From Nereocystis luetkeana (lineage: Eukaryota; Sar; Phaeophyceae; Laminariales; Laminariaceae): 64,000 nt of DNA. A program made the position numbers and the translations under genes. The notes under the pieces are model-generated. The model was not told the origin of the DNA. It saw only the letters and a list, made by a program, of their open reading frames with translations, and did no database searches. The stretch lies in contig JARUPZ010000024.1 of assembly GCA_031213475.1 (NCBI GenBank), positions 9,241,324 through 9,305,323 of the forward strand, read 5' to 3'. Shown here in pieces: positions 1 to 12,400 of the stretch; position 1 is the stretch's first letter; every line of letters starts with the position of its first letter.

Positions 1-860
1 TGGAACCTTGATAGGACGTTGGTGGGGCCTTGGAAAGGCGTTGGTAAGCCTGGTAAGGCGTTCAGGCCTTTTTTTAGGTCTGACGAATGCCTTGCCAGAC
101 CTTGCCAAGACCTTACTAACGTCTTACCAAGGCCTCAACCCTTGGGCTGGAAGCGTGTATCTCATTCTACTGTAACGTGGTATGTCCCCAAAAGGGGAGT
201 GGATGATTTCTGAAGGGGTTTACGTGGTTTCAACCAAGCCTTACCAGTCATTTACGAACTCCTTATTAAGGTCGGCTTCCGCTATGTTCAGGACCGGTGG
301 CCACATAAACTTTGTGCAGGACGTGTGTCGTCAGTTTCAACCTTGCACGTCGGGCCTAACCAACCCAACCCCTGGCCTAACCGCAACCCCAACCCCAACC
401 CTTTGGGGGGCTCGAGGTCGGCAGGGGCGGTCACGCGGCTCCGCGCGCGTGTTTTGGTGGCGTTTTTCCAAAACAAACCCGGGCGGCCGAAATGCCAGCC
501 TTAACCACTAACACCCGCATCCTGCATAGTTTCTTGTGCCGACCCGTCCTGCACGTAGGGCGAGTCTATCAAGGTCTACCAAGGCCTTGCTAATTTCTTA
601 CTACCTCGTGATGAATCGGTCAGGCGTCGCTAAGGCCTTGATACTCGTACGTCATTGGTATTTAGTCAGACGTCGCTAAGGCCTTGATATTCCGTTGGTA
701 AAACCTTGATAAGGGCCCACAGTAGTAGTCCACGCCACGTGAAGGCCTTGGTAGTACCTTGGTAAAGCCTTAATAACGCCTCGCAAAATGTCTCGGCAAA
801 ACCTTGGCATGGCCGTGGTAAGGCCTTCAAAGCAAGGCCTTCAGATCCCGAGCACTACCC
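1..860. repeat. Degenerate AAGGCCTTG-type tandem repeat
   Basis: Short variants of 'ccttggtaaggccttgata' recur through this stretch, for example near 10-60, 110-145, 570-600, 625-705 and 740-840. They differ in spacing and sequence, so this is an old, diverged satellite-like block. The open frames across it (19-213, 182-511) show no recognisable domain and are probably chance. A short unrelated GC-rich stretch sits at 340-490. Confidence 0.55.
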
Positions 861-1369
861 ATGATATGCATAGTAAAGCACCTCCATTGTCGAGTGGAGT
901 GGGATTGGTTTCGCGATTGTTCACTCGAAAACAGTCCTAGATCAGCCCCTCCGTTGTTCTACTATTGCAAACATGGCATTACTCTGCTGTACGTAGTGCC
1001 TACGATGGCAGTACTCCCCCGGTGACATGATGCGACTTCGTGAAGGTTTAAGTATAGTGCCAGGCCCAGCCCCCCTTTAGGCGTACCCGCCTTAGTCCTT
1101 CCTGAAATAGGTGTGTTATTTTTTATTTGTTTACTTTTCAAGCCTACCTCGTGCCGCGATTGTTACTTTCGGCTGGGGAGCTGGAGGCACTGAATGGAGT
1201 ACCCTACCCCCCCCCCACATTTTATCGGCAAACCGATCGTTGATGCAGGTACTCGTATCACTTTTTGATATCTGGCACCTCTTGCTGTTCACCTCTGTTG
1301 ATTGCCCGGTGGGTGATGTAAACGCCCCGTGCCTTGTCGACGGGACCGTTCCTTTCTTCCTCGCCGGTT
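861..1369. other. Unassigned non-coding stretch
   Basis: I see no gene, RNA or clear repeat here. A poly-C tract occurs near 1208-1217. The frame that opens at 1111 runs on into the CTGCTG repeat and has a repeat-driven Cys/Leu-rich composition. Confidence 0.4.
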
Positions 1370-2062
1370 ATGCATGCACTACAGCCGTGCTGCACCTTGT
1401 CTCCCTCTGCCGCTGTATTGCTGTGCTCTGTTCTAGGGCTGCTGGATGTACTGATCCACCCTGCTGTTATGCTGTGCCCTTTCGGGGCTGCTGCTGTACT
1501 GGTGTATGCTCCCCCTGTTGTGATGCACGTACTGCTGAACCCTGCTGTGCCGCTGTACCCTGCCGGACTGGTGTACCCTGCTCTTTTTATTGTACTGCTG
1601 CACTAGCGTCTGCCATACCACTGCTGTGTCCTGTTTTGCTGCTGGTGTACCGGTATACTCTGCTGTTCTAACGTGGTGATATTCCCTCGTGTGGTGTACA
1701 GCTGTACCCTGCGGTATTACTCTGCTGTTCTCACGTGGTGGTATTCCCTTGTGTGCAGCTGTACCCTGCGGTACTGATGTGCCCTGATCGTCTCACGTAC
1801 TGCTGCACTGCTGTGCCGAGGCTGCATCCTGGTGTACTGATGTACTGCTGTGCCCTGCTGCACTGCTGATGTACTGGGGTATACACCCTTGTTTTTATGC
1901 ACCGCTGTACTGCTGTACTGCTGCATATCCTGCTGCGCCCTCCTGCGTTCATGCACCCTGCTCTTCTGGTGTACTGCGGTGCCGCCGTACCCTGCTGCAC
2001 TGATTTACCCTGTTTTTCTTGTTGCTACTGCTGCACCACTGCTGTGCCCTGCCGTGCCATGG
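1370..2062. repeat. Degenerate CTGCTGTAC/CCTGCTGTG tandem repeat
   Basis: Words such as 'ctgctgtgccctgctg' and 'tgtactgctgtac' recur for about 700 bp with substitutions and variable spacing. Open frames occur on both strands because the repeat lacks stops. Their Cys/Leu/Val-rich or Gln/Tyr-rich products follow directly from the repeat and are not evidence of genes. Confidence 0.65.
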
Positions 2063-3260
2063 CAGCTACACGGGTGACGCTTTTGTTAGGAGCGCGCTCA
2101 TGGGCCGGGCAGCCACAGTTCACATCCGAGCGGGAGAAGGAGACGGTGCTCTGCCAGCATGTTTAGCACGGGGTCTCGGGGTAGAGTTCATGACCACCAA
2201 GCTTCAGGTGAAATCAAAACAGCTTGTGGGGCAACCGCTCCGCAGACACCGACAGCCCCGTCCACAAGTGTGCGCTACGCATTTACTTCCTATGTACATG
2301 TACCGATTGACTTTCTGGTCGTTATGGCTCTCCTTTATTCGGCCGAATAGACTCTCAAAATTTCAAGGACTGGTGGGGTCTTTCGTTTTTTGCAGCTATG
2401 CACATAGCGTCAGCAGACAGATTGTACCTTGCGTCACCCCCACGTCCGAATGCCTCCGAAGGGAAACCTTGTGATTACTATCTGTATACGAGGATTGTTA
2501 GTTTTCTTATCCGACAATGTGCATGCAGCGTGTGTCAATTGAAAACAATGACAAAAATATTTATATCAAGACCACAACGTACGGCGAAAACGTAGAATTA
2601 CAACCTAAACCGCTTTGACGCCAATAACGCCCCCTAAAACCAGCACGCCCCTGCATCCCATCCGCCGAACAGCGACTGAACCCCCCCCCTTCCGTCTCGA
2701 AAGGGGTGCGTGGTCAATGGTCAGATGACTAAGGCAAGCAACAAATGAGCCCCCTCCCCACCCCCCCCCCCTTTTTTCACGTCCAACGAATCATCGACCA
2801 AACGCCCGCTTTCCATAAAAACGGGTTGTAAGTTTCACAATTTTTGTTGTTGTTGATATCGTTGTCTCTTCCCTCAGAAGCTAGCCAAGAAGTACTTAAC
2901 ACCCCAATTTCTCCCTCCTACTCGAGAGAGAGAGTTAGGGAGGGGTTCTTACTAGCCGAACAGTATACAGATGGGCACCAAGCTCCAGCTGAAGTAGCGA
3001 TGCAACTGCCCTGTCGATACCGGCAGCCCACTTGACAATTGCATACTTACTCTATGGTCTACCTGGTACCAGGTAGTCGGTATCGATGCTATATTTACTA
3101 TGGTTGGCATCGTTGCTGCAGTTCTTTTCGTTGATGTCGCTGCTGGCTTTTGCTTCAGGTTGATATCGTTGATATCTTTACTATGGTTGTCGTCGCTCTG
3201 TTTTTTTTTTGGTTGGTATCGTTACTATCCTGATATTTGCATCTGCTCTCTTTCCTTGCA
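2063..3260. other. No clear gene; one 60-bp dispersed repeat and poly-C tracts
   Basis: Positions 2691-2753 resemble 23474-23533 (shared words include 'gactaaggcaagcaacaaat'), and both copies are followed by a C-rich run. A possible exon at about 2090-2157 follows a 'ttgttag' acceptor and reads like the F-x-x-E-R-E-K-E stretch seen before P-loops in some ATPases. I could not connect it to the gene downstream. Confidence 0.35.
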
Positions 3261-3461
3261 GAGACTTTATTCGACACCTCCGATCGACCCAACGGCTCTT
3301 TTTCATTCCAAAGATCTTGTCCGACACAACGGTTCCATTCACTCTACTTACTTCCGAAGACCTAGACCAACAACACCCCCGATCGATCGAACGGCCCTCG
3401 CTCCTTCCAGCGGCTTTTCCTGACACTCCTCCCATCGATCCAACGGCTCTATTTTCTTCCA
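3261..3461. repeat. Three diverged copies of a CGATCGA..CAACGGCTC unit
   Basis: Units near 3278-3318, 3370-3410 and 3423-3461 share 'c(g/a)atcga(c/t)c(c/g)aacggc(t/c)ct' followed by a pyrimidine run and 'ttcc'. The last unit supplies the polypyrimidine tract and AG directly in front of the ATG at 3463, so this repeat seems to furnish the splice acceptor of the first recognised coding exon. Confidence 0.45.
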
Positions 3462-3462
3462 G

Positions 3463-6400
3463 ATGTCGGCGCTCTTGCCTGGGATGGGGGCCGACCGGGG
3501 CTGGACTAACAATGGGGAGGTGGCCGGTGCGCCAGGGGGAGAGCTGAGCGACATTCGGGCGGTGCTCGAGACGGCTACAGCGGCGCTGGAGGAGATTCGC
3601 AGTCAGGTACCTCGTATATAACATGCACACCTCGGGACAGATCCTGATCTATCTATCTGTAGATAATTTTGATGATTTACAGATCATTCAGTTCCTCACC
3701 CGCCGTTGTGAGAGGTTGTGCGGGATATGCCTATTAACAGTACATATGCAACCCTCAAGACATGTGCTAGACCATGCAGATTATGCGGCCTCCACTCGGA
3801 AACATGAGCTACTAATAGATCGTACAGCTCATACCTATATCTGCCCCTGAAGCATGTACTGCAGATCATCAAGCGGAAATCGATGATCTATCAGGGGTGC
3901 GTAAACATGTCCACCTGTCTCGGAGAAGAAAAAAACGAACGGGGCAGCCCGATGAGCTCATGGCCCGAAAGGTGTATCACGAAGTAATACTGTTGTTGAA
4001 GCAGTACTGACACCAGTCTTGACGGAGTTAGAAGGTCCGCTTACAGTAGGCGTTAACATCAATGAGACAAAACGGCCCTTCTATTTCCGAGCAGAGAGTG
4101 GTGTTGGGTACTTCCTCTGTCGAGGAGCACCGTCAGAAGTCGTCAACCTTTTGGCGTTCGCCTTTGGTGTTTTTTTTTTTTTTTTTTACTTTTTGACCTG
4201 TTTGGTGGACGCCGGGTCTACACACAGGCGTGGTGCTCGTAGAAGCATCCCAGGAAATTTCGTGAGTAAGTGTGGAAACCTCCTTCACCACGCTGATGAA
4301 GTATTATCTACCAGGTATTGTTTACCGTGTGACGCAACCATTCTTTCCAAACGCTAGTTGGTTAATTTTCACCTGTCAACTCTTGGAGTAGTTACAGACA
4401 GCCCTTGTAGAGCTGCTCTCCCGTTTTTGGGATAAAATACTTGAGGATAAAGTAAAGTATTCGTGTCTGCACATTGCGGTAGTATCAGGGTTAACGCTTT
4501 GTTGCCGTTTTTGTGAACGCTCGTTCGTTTGACAGGCGGTAGACCCGCGACATCACCTCCCTCCGGTCATCGTCATCGACGGCCTTCTCGGCAGAATCAG
4601 AGCAGGTAAACGTTTTTTACGGTCGAACCCCAGCACGTTATTTATCCTTAATTGTTAAATAATAGGTCATCCTTTTACGACTGCACTGCTACAACGACTC
4701 CACGATCAGTCGTCTTGTTGTTGACATGAGTACGTCCCTACTGCAACATAGATTCCTCTATGTACTACCAAAAATGCCGCCTGCTCTTGATCCATGTAGT
4801 TATCCGCTTGAAAAACATTCCCATGGTAATCCCAACTAGCCTGCCGCGAAAAACACGGGTACGGGTATTTTACTGTCGAAGACCAGGGCTCGTCACGGGT
4901 CGGGTCAGGAATCTTAAAAAAATCCGGGTCGGGTCGGGTCGGGTAGGATGGGGTTCCGGTCAGGATGTTTTCAAACTCTCACGGGTCGGATCGGGTCACC
5001 GTTACCCGACCCGACCCGACCTGACCTGACCCGATCTGACCTGACCTGACCTGACCTGACCTGACCTGACCTGACCTGACCTGACCTGACCTGACCTGAC
5101 CTGACCTGACCTGACCTGACCTGACCTGACCTGACCTGACCTGACCTGACCTGACCTGACCTGACCTGACCTGACCTGGCCTGACCCGACCTGACCTGAC
5201 CTGACCTGACCTGACCTGGCCTGACCCGACCTGACCCGCGAGGTTTGACCCGACCCGTAAGCAGCCCTGGTTGTAACCGCTTTCGGGTCTTAATCCTCTC
5301 GCGGCAAACAAGCAGTCCCGTTTTGGGGACAAACCACTTGGAATTTGAGTGCTTGATCCCCAAAACTAGACTGGAGTTTGCCCTAAATGGATTGATAGTG
5401 GAACTTTTGCCCATTGAATTGCTGATTACAGCAGTTCAGGATCGACCACCAAAAGCAGCGTATCATAGAATACCAAAGGCATACCGCTTACGTCCGAACT
5501 GCAGTAGAAGGAGCTGTATGGCGCTCACAAAGTGAATGTCCCCTAGACCAACACGCCTACTTGAAATGTAGGAAACCCCTTCGTATTGCTTGAACGCTTC
5601 TCGAAGGGACGCTCACCGCTTCTCGACTCTTTCGTGGGAGCTTGTGGACTACCGTACTTGCTATTTACCCGGGGGACGATGTGTCCCCCCCCCGACGACG
5701 TTGTTATATCACGCGCATCAGGATGGTGCTTGTATGCAGCGCTGCATGTTTTTTTGCCCTGCTGTAGACGCCCGAGAAAAGTGCTCTTACTTGTCATTTT
5801 TATGGGTCGCTATACTATGATCAAGTCCAGAAAGGGTTGCGACATGGAAGTCCTTTAGAGCTGCAAATGCCCCCCCAACTCTTAAATCCAGGTGATTCGC
5901 ACATCGGACAGATCGTGATCTATCTATCTCTCTCTCTCTGTCTGTGTACAGTAGAGGATCTAGACCCTCAGCTGCTGGTTTGAGGTGCTGTGCAGGATCT
6001 GTATAGTTCAGATCCACCCAAGGAAGCATCTCCCAGACCATGCAGTTTTTCAGCCCGCAAACACGGCAACACGAACTACTGTAGATAATACAGATCATAC
6101 AGATCACACAGATAAGGAATCTTCCCGTCCTGATATTACTAGAAGGTGAAGTAGGAAGCGGTTAGTTGTCAGTGATCTGTCAGTGATCTGTCTGTGATCT
6201 GTTGACGTTTGATGTAGTTTGTTGTCAACACGTAGGGTTTATCAAGTCTGCCGATTCCTACCTAGCGTTTTGACATTTCCGAATCAGGGCATGTTTCTTT
6301 ACAGCCTCTTAGTGGCAGGGCAGTGCACGGAATGGATAAAGCTTCGTGCGTCCGGTTGGGTCGGGTAACGGTGACCGGACTCGATCCGTGAGAATAAATA

Positions 6401-9400
6401 TCCCTCCAAACCAGACCCGACCCGACCCGACCCGACCCGACCCAACCCGTCCCCTAGAGATTTCGAAACCTTCCTGACCCGACCCGCTGGTTGCGGTCAT
6501 GACCCGTGAAGACTCCTGGTTGATAGGTATTTGTCGAAGTGCCGATAGAGATTGAGGTGGGTGTACAGCGCACGCCGCACGTGTATTTATTTCACAACCA
6601 AGCAAGGTCGTCCGTCCCGTACCGCAGCTGCCCCTTTGATGTGCGTAATGTGGCACGGCTCCAGCAGGTCTTACAAATACGTTAGCGTGGAAAGTTCCCG
6701 GAAGGACGCAAATGTCTTTAGGTACTGGCCAGGCGTGATCTGCACTTTGAAATCGTGATCCGCAGACCAGTTTTTTTTTTTCTGACTCGATCCGAAAGCG
6801 GTGCACCGTGTTTTTGGCCTGTTTTGACCCCCTTTTTTATCGTTATGGTCGGTTCTGGATATCGGTTTTTGATGTTATCCGTGTGGCGTTTCTGTCAAGA
6901 AGGGGTGGTCAGTGCGAACCACCACCCTGGACGGAAAACAAGGACCGTTTCGTATACTAATTAGTGTCTGCACGGTCGTTTTATTTACGTACAGGCGTGT
7001 GCCAGCCAAGACCTCCCGTGTCGTGCTCCAACCGCTCCTCGTACATACATACTGCCGTCCTGTTCATGTTGGTGTTTAATGTTGTATGGAGGCGTTTTTT
7101 AAAAAAAGAAATCCCTGCCTCGGCCGAGCCGGTAGGTACATATGGAGATGGCCACTTCAGCTTCACCTCAACATGCCAAGCTCTGCTTCCGCGCCGGGCC
7201 CTGATCGCTCCTGGTTTTCTTCGTATATCGTTTATCGTACTACGGCCCGTTTTTTCTTTGTTTCGGTTTTTGATTTTTTGGGGGTGACGCTTTTCCAGGA
7301 GAAAATGTTCCTGCCGCCGTGGAGGCGGTGCTTCGATGGTCCTGGACGGTCACTGGAGGGCGTCGTCTGGCCCACGTGGTAAGCCGCTCTTTCAGTATTG
7401 ATAGCATTGCTGGGCGCTCTCCTTCATATTTTCGTTCACACTTTATCCAGTGGTTGTTTTTTTCTCTCTTTTCATATTCTTGTTCTTCTTTCCAGCTCTC
7501 GACTCTTGGGGGAGTTTCATGTGTATGCTATGCGGCCTTGCCTTCTGGACTGCTGTAAATTGGTAGCCGTGGTCACGGGTGTATGTCTTCGCCTTATACC
7601 CCCCCCGGTGATTGCTTTCATTTTTGTTGCTCATTAAGGTTCACACTTCCCATTCTCAATACTCGTCGATTTTTGCATCGAGTTTTGCCAGCTCGCGCGC
7701 TCGCATTTTCGGCGACGGAACGAGACTTCAGAAAAAACACACACACGCCCATCAGTCGTATAAAACCCTTCCCCCCCCTATTATGTATCGGTTGGGTTGG
7801 CGTCGGTTGGCGACGACACTGTAAAAACATGCCGTTCACTACCTGAGCTTAGACACACCAGGGTGCCGCTTTTTTTTTTTGGGGGGGGGGGGGCGGTCGG
7901 TCACAGCTGGTGGTCGAGTTAGATCATTTTGTGCGAGGTGAAGAATATTTACTCCGCACAAGTGGGAATTATCGTATCACGTACCTGGAAGGGCATCCAA
8001 GAGGCAGTTACATGGTACTCCCATGGTTGTCTCTGGAAGTGGCTACACTGGAAATTATATTAACTCATCGAGGTTGTCATCCATATGCATATCCGCCTCA
8101 CAAGCGGTTCTTAGTAGGATGGAGCTCACCCTTCATGCGACTCGCCGAACACCTCATGACGCTCGCGTTTGGTGCAAGCAATGTGCCTGGTCGGTGAAAA
8201 CCCAACGTGCCCCGTCCCGGCATTGTAAAGATGCGAGGGTCTATGGTCATACGACTACGGCCATGCATGAGATCGAGTACATCACTCCTATCGAGTACAC
8301 CGCCCCCCCCCCCCCACACACGTAACGGGAGAATGTGCAAAGTCCATGGATGAACGAAATGTGTCACATGAGATGAGGAAAACAGTCGAATGTGACATGG
8401 ATAAGTTTGGGTCACCAGGTGGTAGCGAGAGAATGATCGCTCTCCTAGGAGATAGATGGCAGCCACAAAGGGCGGAACAGGAAGGGGAGAAGATGAGCAC
8501 TACTGTGAGAAAAAACGAAGGCACTACCAGGCACTGTACGTGGAAAAACGAGAATGAGCGCCCAAATGTTGGAGGTCTCTGTTAGGATTGGGAACGGTGC
8601 TCCGTCTCAGAAGGATGCGTGCTCAAGAGTCGAACGACGGAGACAAGAAACTCATACGTACCCTCCTCGTCCTTGCCTTTGCTCAGGTGTTGACGGCGCC
8701 ACAGTCCATGACGGTGGACGGCTCTTTGGTGCGAGTCAAGGGTTTCCTGAACGACGGACGTTCGTCACCGGGGTAAGCTTACGTCTTGTGTTACCTCGTT
8801 CCGAAATCGAGTGTTTGTTCGTGCGATGTTAGCATGTACCACTTACTCCAGAAAACGGTGGATATATATGCACTGCACCACTACACCACTACCAGTACAC
8901 CAAGTTCGCAAATGAGTTAGGAGAGAACAAGTTGGATCTCTCAGCCTCGGCTTATCATATGTCGTAATTTTCGCTGTCAGCTGTACGGTACGAATGCAGA
9001 TCAAACTTTTACGTTGTCTTTGCTTCGAAGTTTGGTTCGAAATCGAGAGTGGGCCGTGCCTTGGAGGGCAGCTTACTATCGACAGCTCACCGTTTCGAGA
9101 ACATGGTTGACAGACACTCGGCTACTGAACTGTACGGTACGAGTCTACACGCGTATTAACGCGAATATTGTACTATTCGTAGTCTTCTCCTATTCGCACC
9201 CATAGGTATTTTTGACAAACCACTACGCTTCGCGGGCGGCTAGACGCTCAAGGAAGTATACATGTCAATAGAGCAAAGTGTGAAGCAGACAGGATGCTCA
9301 TATGGCGTGGCGCAACGGGCGACTTGCAAATGCCAAGAGGTAGTATGGGGGACCATAGTTAATAGGGCCTATGGTATACATAAAAACATACCAGGTATAT

Positions 9401-12400
9401 ATTTAACCATTTTTACTGTATTCTGTTTCATCTCAGATTTTTTTGTTTGTGTTTTATTGTCTATTTACTCTTATTTTTCCGGTCTTGCTTGTGTTGTTGT
9501 GTTCTCGTACCCGGTACGCTGACATGTCACTTGCTTGACACTTGAATTTGCGATTTAGTTTTTTGATTTTTGGTCTTCCTCTGTCACAGTCTGTGACCAC
9601 GGAATCAGTATCGCTCTAGGATAGGGAATCAGGACGGGCACTGGGTGTACTGATGAAGCTGGGTAGAAAGGACGATCTCATGTGAAGACAACAACAACAA
9701 CAACTGACAATATTGGGTCCTATTAACTATGGTCCCCCGGAATAAGTGGCGCAGGACAAAGCCGCCCGGGCTCCACACACATCATTATGCACACGTGTTG
9801 GGTACATCCAAACAGCAGTTACGAACATCCGTTCTATATCCTGGCAGCTTTCACCTGTATGAACCCGAATGGTTTCGCCCCCTTCTGATTCAAATGTTTT
9901 TTTACCCTTTTGAGTTCAAGTATTTTCACCCCCTCTAAGACCGCACGTTATGGTGCCACCTTGTTTCTCTTTTATCTCCCTGGTATTTGTTTCTTTGTTT
10001 CGCCACCCAAAGCATACAGACCGTGCAACAGCAGTGCGTATGGCAAAACTGAATAGTACCCGGCTTTCGTATAAACCCCCGAGCCCCCGAGGGCGCATAT
10101 CTATCGTACATATATGCGGATATAGAAAACGCGGCGAGAAGGTAGTGCCCTATTGTCCTCGCTACTCGCCACTATCTCGGGGGTGAGATAGTGGCGAGAG
10201 GCCCCTTTTTGTTGCATTTTCACATATTCGGAACTTACTGTAGTGGACCAATATTGTCCATCTCCATATATATCCGGGGTGTACAGCCATACTCTTTGGC
10301 ACGATGTTGCTGAGATGAAGATGAGACACCCACGAAGTGGTACCATAAGGTTCGGTCTAATGAAGCCAAGAAGTCCCACCCCTCCAAATCCAACTAAGGT
10401 TTACCCCTCTAAATTCAAGTAACTTCGCTCTCTCTAAAGCCAAGTAGTTCCCCTCCGCTAAACTCGAGCAGTTTTCCCCCCTAAATCGTTTCGACCAATT
10501 TGACCTCCTGTCAAGCCAAGCAGTATCCCGACTCAGCAGTTCCTCTTTATTATCGTTCGCCGACCGTTTGTATCCATATATCTTCCACGACCGTTGGCCG
10601 ATTGTTTTCAACGATATCTTTTTCACGACCGTTGGCTGGTCATTTTTAGCGATTCCTTTTTCCGATCCGTTGGTCTATCGTTTTTACCCACACCTTGTTG
10701 ATGACCGTTGGCCGATCGTGATTAACGATACGTTTTTCGCGACCGTTGGCTGGTCATTTTTAGCGACCCCTTTTTTGGATTCGTTGGTCTATCGTTTTAA
10801 ACCTGTTTTTGCCTTAAGGACTCTTCGGACTGCACTCACTCCCGTTTTGAGCGCAACGCGATCGGAATTAAGTAGATGTGTTTGTGCACTGCAGCACTAG
10901 GATCCCGCTTCAGGATAGTCGGCCGATCGCCCCTCCAGATCCAAGCGGTTTCATCCACCCCGTGTACATTGGAGTAGGTTTCGCCCTCTCCATTCAAGTA
11001 CCGGCAGCTTTGGCTCTCTCTGAACTCGAGTCGTCACACCCTCTTTGACTGAAGTAAAGAGTTCATGGTTTCGCCACCCTAAAGTAACGTAAAAATCATG
11101 ACTGTGGGAACGGGGAGCCTACAATTTTTCTTCCAAAAATATTTCTTTTCAAAGAGCAGCCGGAGATATAACCTCGTACCGCCGCTGGGAGAAAAAAGGG
11201 GAAAATAACGTTTGTTTTTTCTTCCTGTTTTTTGTGACGGCTACAGGCGGCGCAATTTGTTTCTTCTCGTTGCAAATTGTCAACATGCTCATAAAATATC
11301 AGCTCGTGCGACGATAGACCTTCGTTCTCGACATATACTCAGCCCACGGCCAACCCGCTCGGTGTCCGGCAAGGCCAACGAATATAGATGACGACCTCGA
11401 ATATATTAGGGGGATCCATGGTCTAGGGGGCGAGAGGTTGCCGGCGGCGTCCTACGGTCTTCTCCCAAACCTGAAAGAGGCCTTTTTTTGCCATTCGAGA
11501 CGGATCGAGAATTTTCGCCGGCTGTCTCATGCACACCAGGGGCCATTTTTTTTTGTGTCATACGCTTAGTCAGCGCCCCACCACATGTCACCGGCCATTG
11601 TGGGAACACCGTGACCCTAGGGTGGGTCGGATCCCCTAACGAGTGCGCTCCGTTCATACTTCATGAGGCAGTTGCTGGTGTTGTCGATCGATGTACTCAT
11701 CGATGGACTCAGAATCTGGCCTCTTCGAGCCAAACATCGGCCTGAGGTTGTTTCTGAAGCCGATGATCTTGGCCCAACATCGGCCCCATAATTGCTGTTT
11801 TCAGGGTTTTCCAAACGTTTGGCACTCTCCTTCTCAAGAATCGCGCTCATAGCAAAAGCTATACCAGAAAAATTCTTGCGGGCATCTTTGGAAATAGAAC
11901 TTTTTATGGAAACTGTGCGTTTCCATTGGCATAGGCCTAATGTACAGTTTCACTGCTTCGAGCTAAAGTTTCAACCATTTTAACCTCAAGCAGTATTATT
12001 AATACCATATACAGACGACAATGGTTACACCCTCTCTAACATCGACGACTACACCACTACTCACCACGCCCCTCCCCTCGCACCACCACCCTCCTCCCAA
12101 GCACCACCACCAGCCCCCCCCGATCACCCTTCCAGGGTGCAAGAGCTCTGGCAATAGCAAGTGTTCTATTTTGTATATTGTACATGTATACACCTGTTGT
12201 TCTATTTCATATATTATACATGTATACACATGTTCTATAGCACGGCAGACAACGTGCATGTTGTGGATATGTATTCTCCACAGCGCATGAGACAACATTA
12301 AGCATGAAGATAAGGGTCGATCTTAACGAGGGCTGTTTTTTAGTTTTTTTTCGGTTTTTTCACCGAAATTTCGATAACCGAAAAAAAACTAAAAAACAGC

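Noticed and set aside
1111..1671. Cys-rich frame of 186 codons
   Set aside because: Composition follows the CTGCTG repeat beneath it, and similar frames run on both strands.
2090..2157. Candidate upstream exon with F-x-x-E-R-E-K-E
   Set aside because: The donor site is weak, and joining it to 3463 yields no Walker A motif. There is not enough to annotate it.
5030..5235. Pentamer array as telomeric repeat
   Set aside because: CTGAC does not match known telomere units, and the array is interstitial with degenerate edges.
4971..5414. Minus-strand (VRSGQ)n frame
   Set aside because: Product of the CTGAC pentanucleotide array; no start context or domain.
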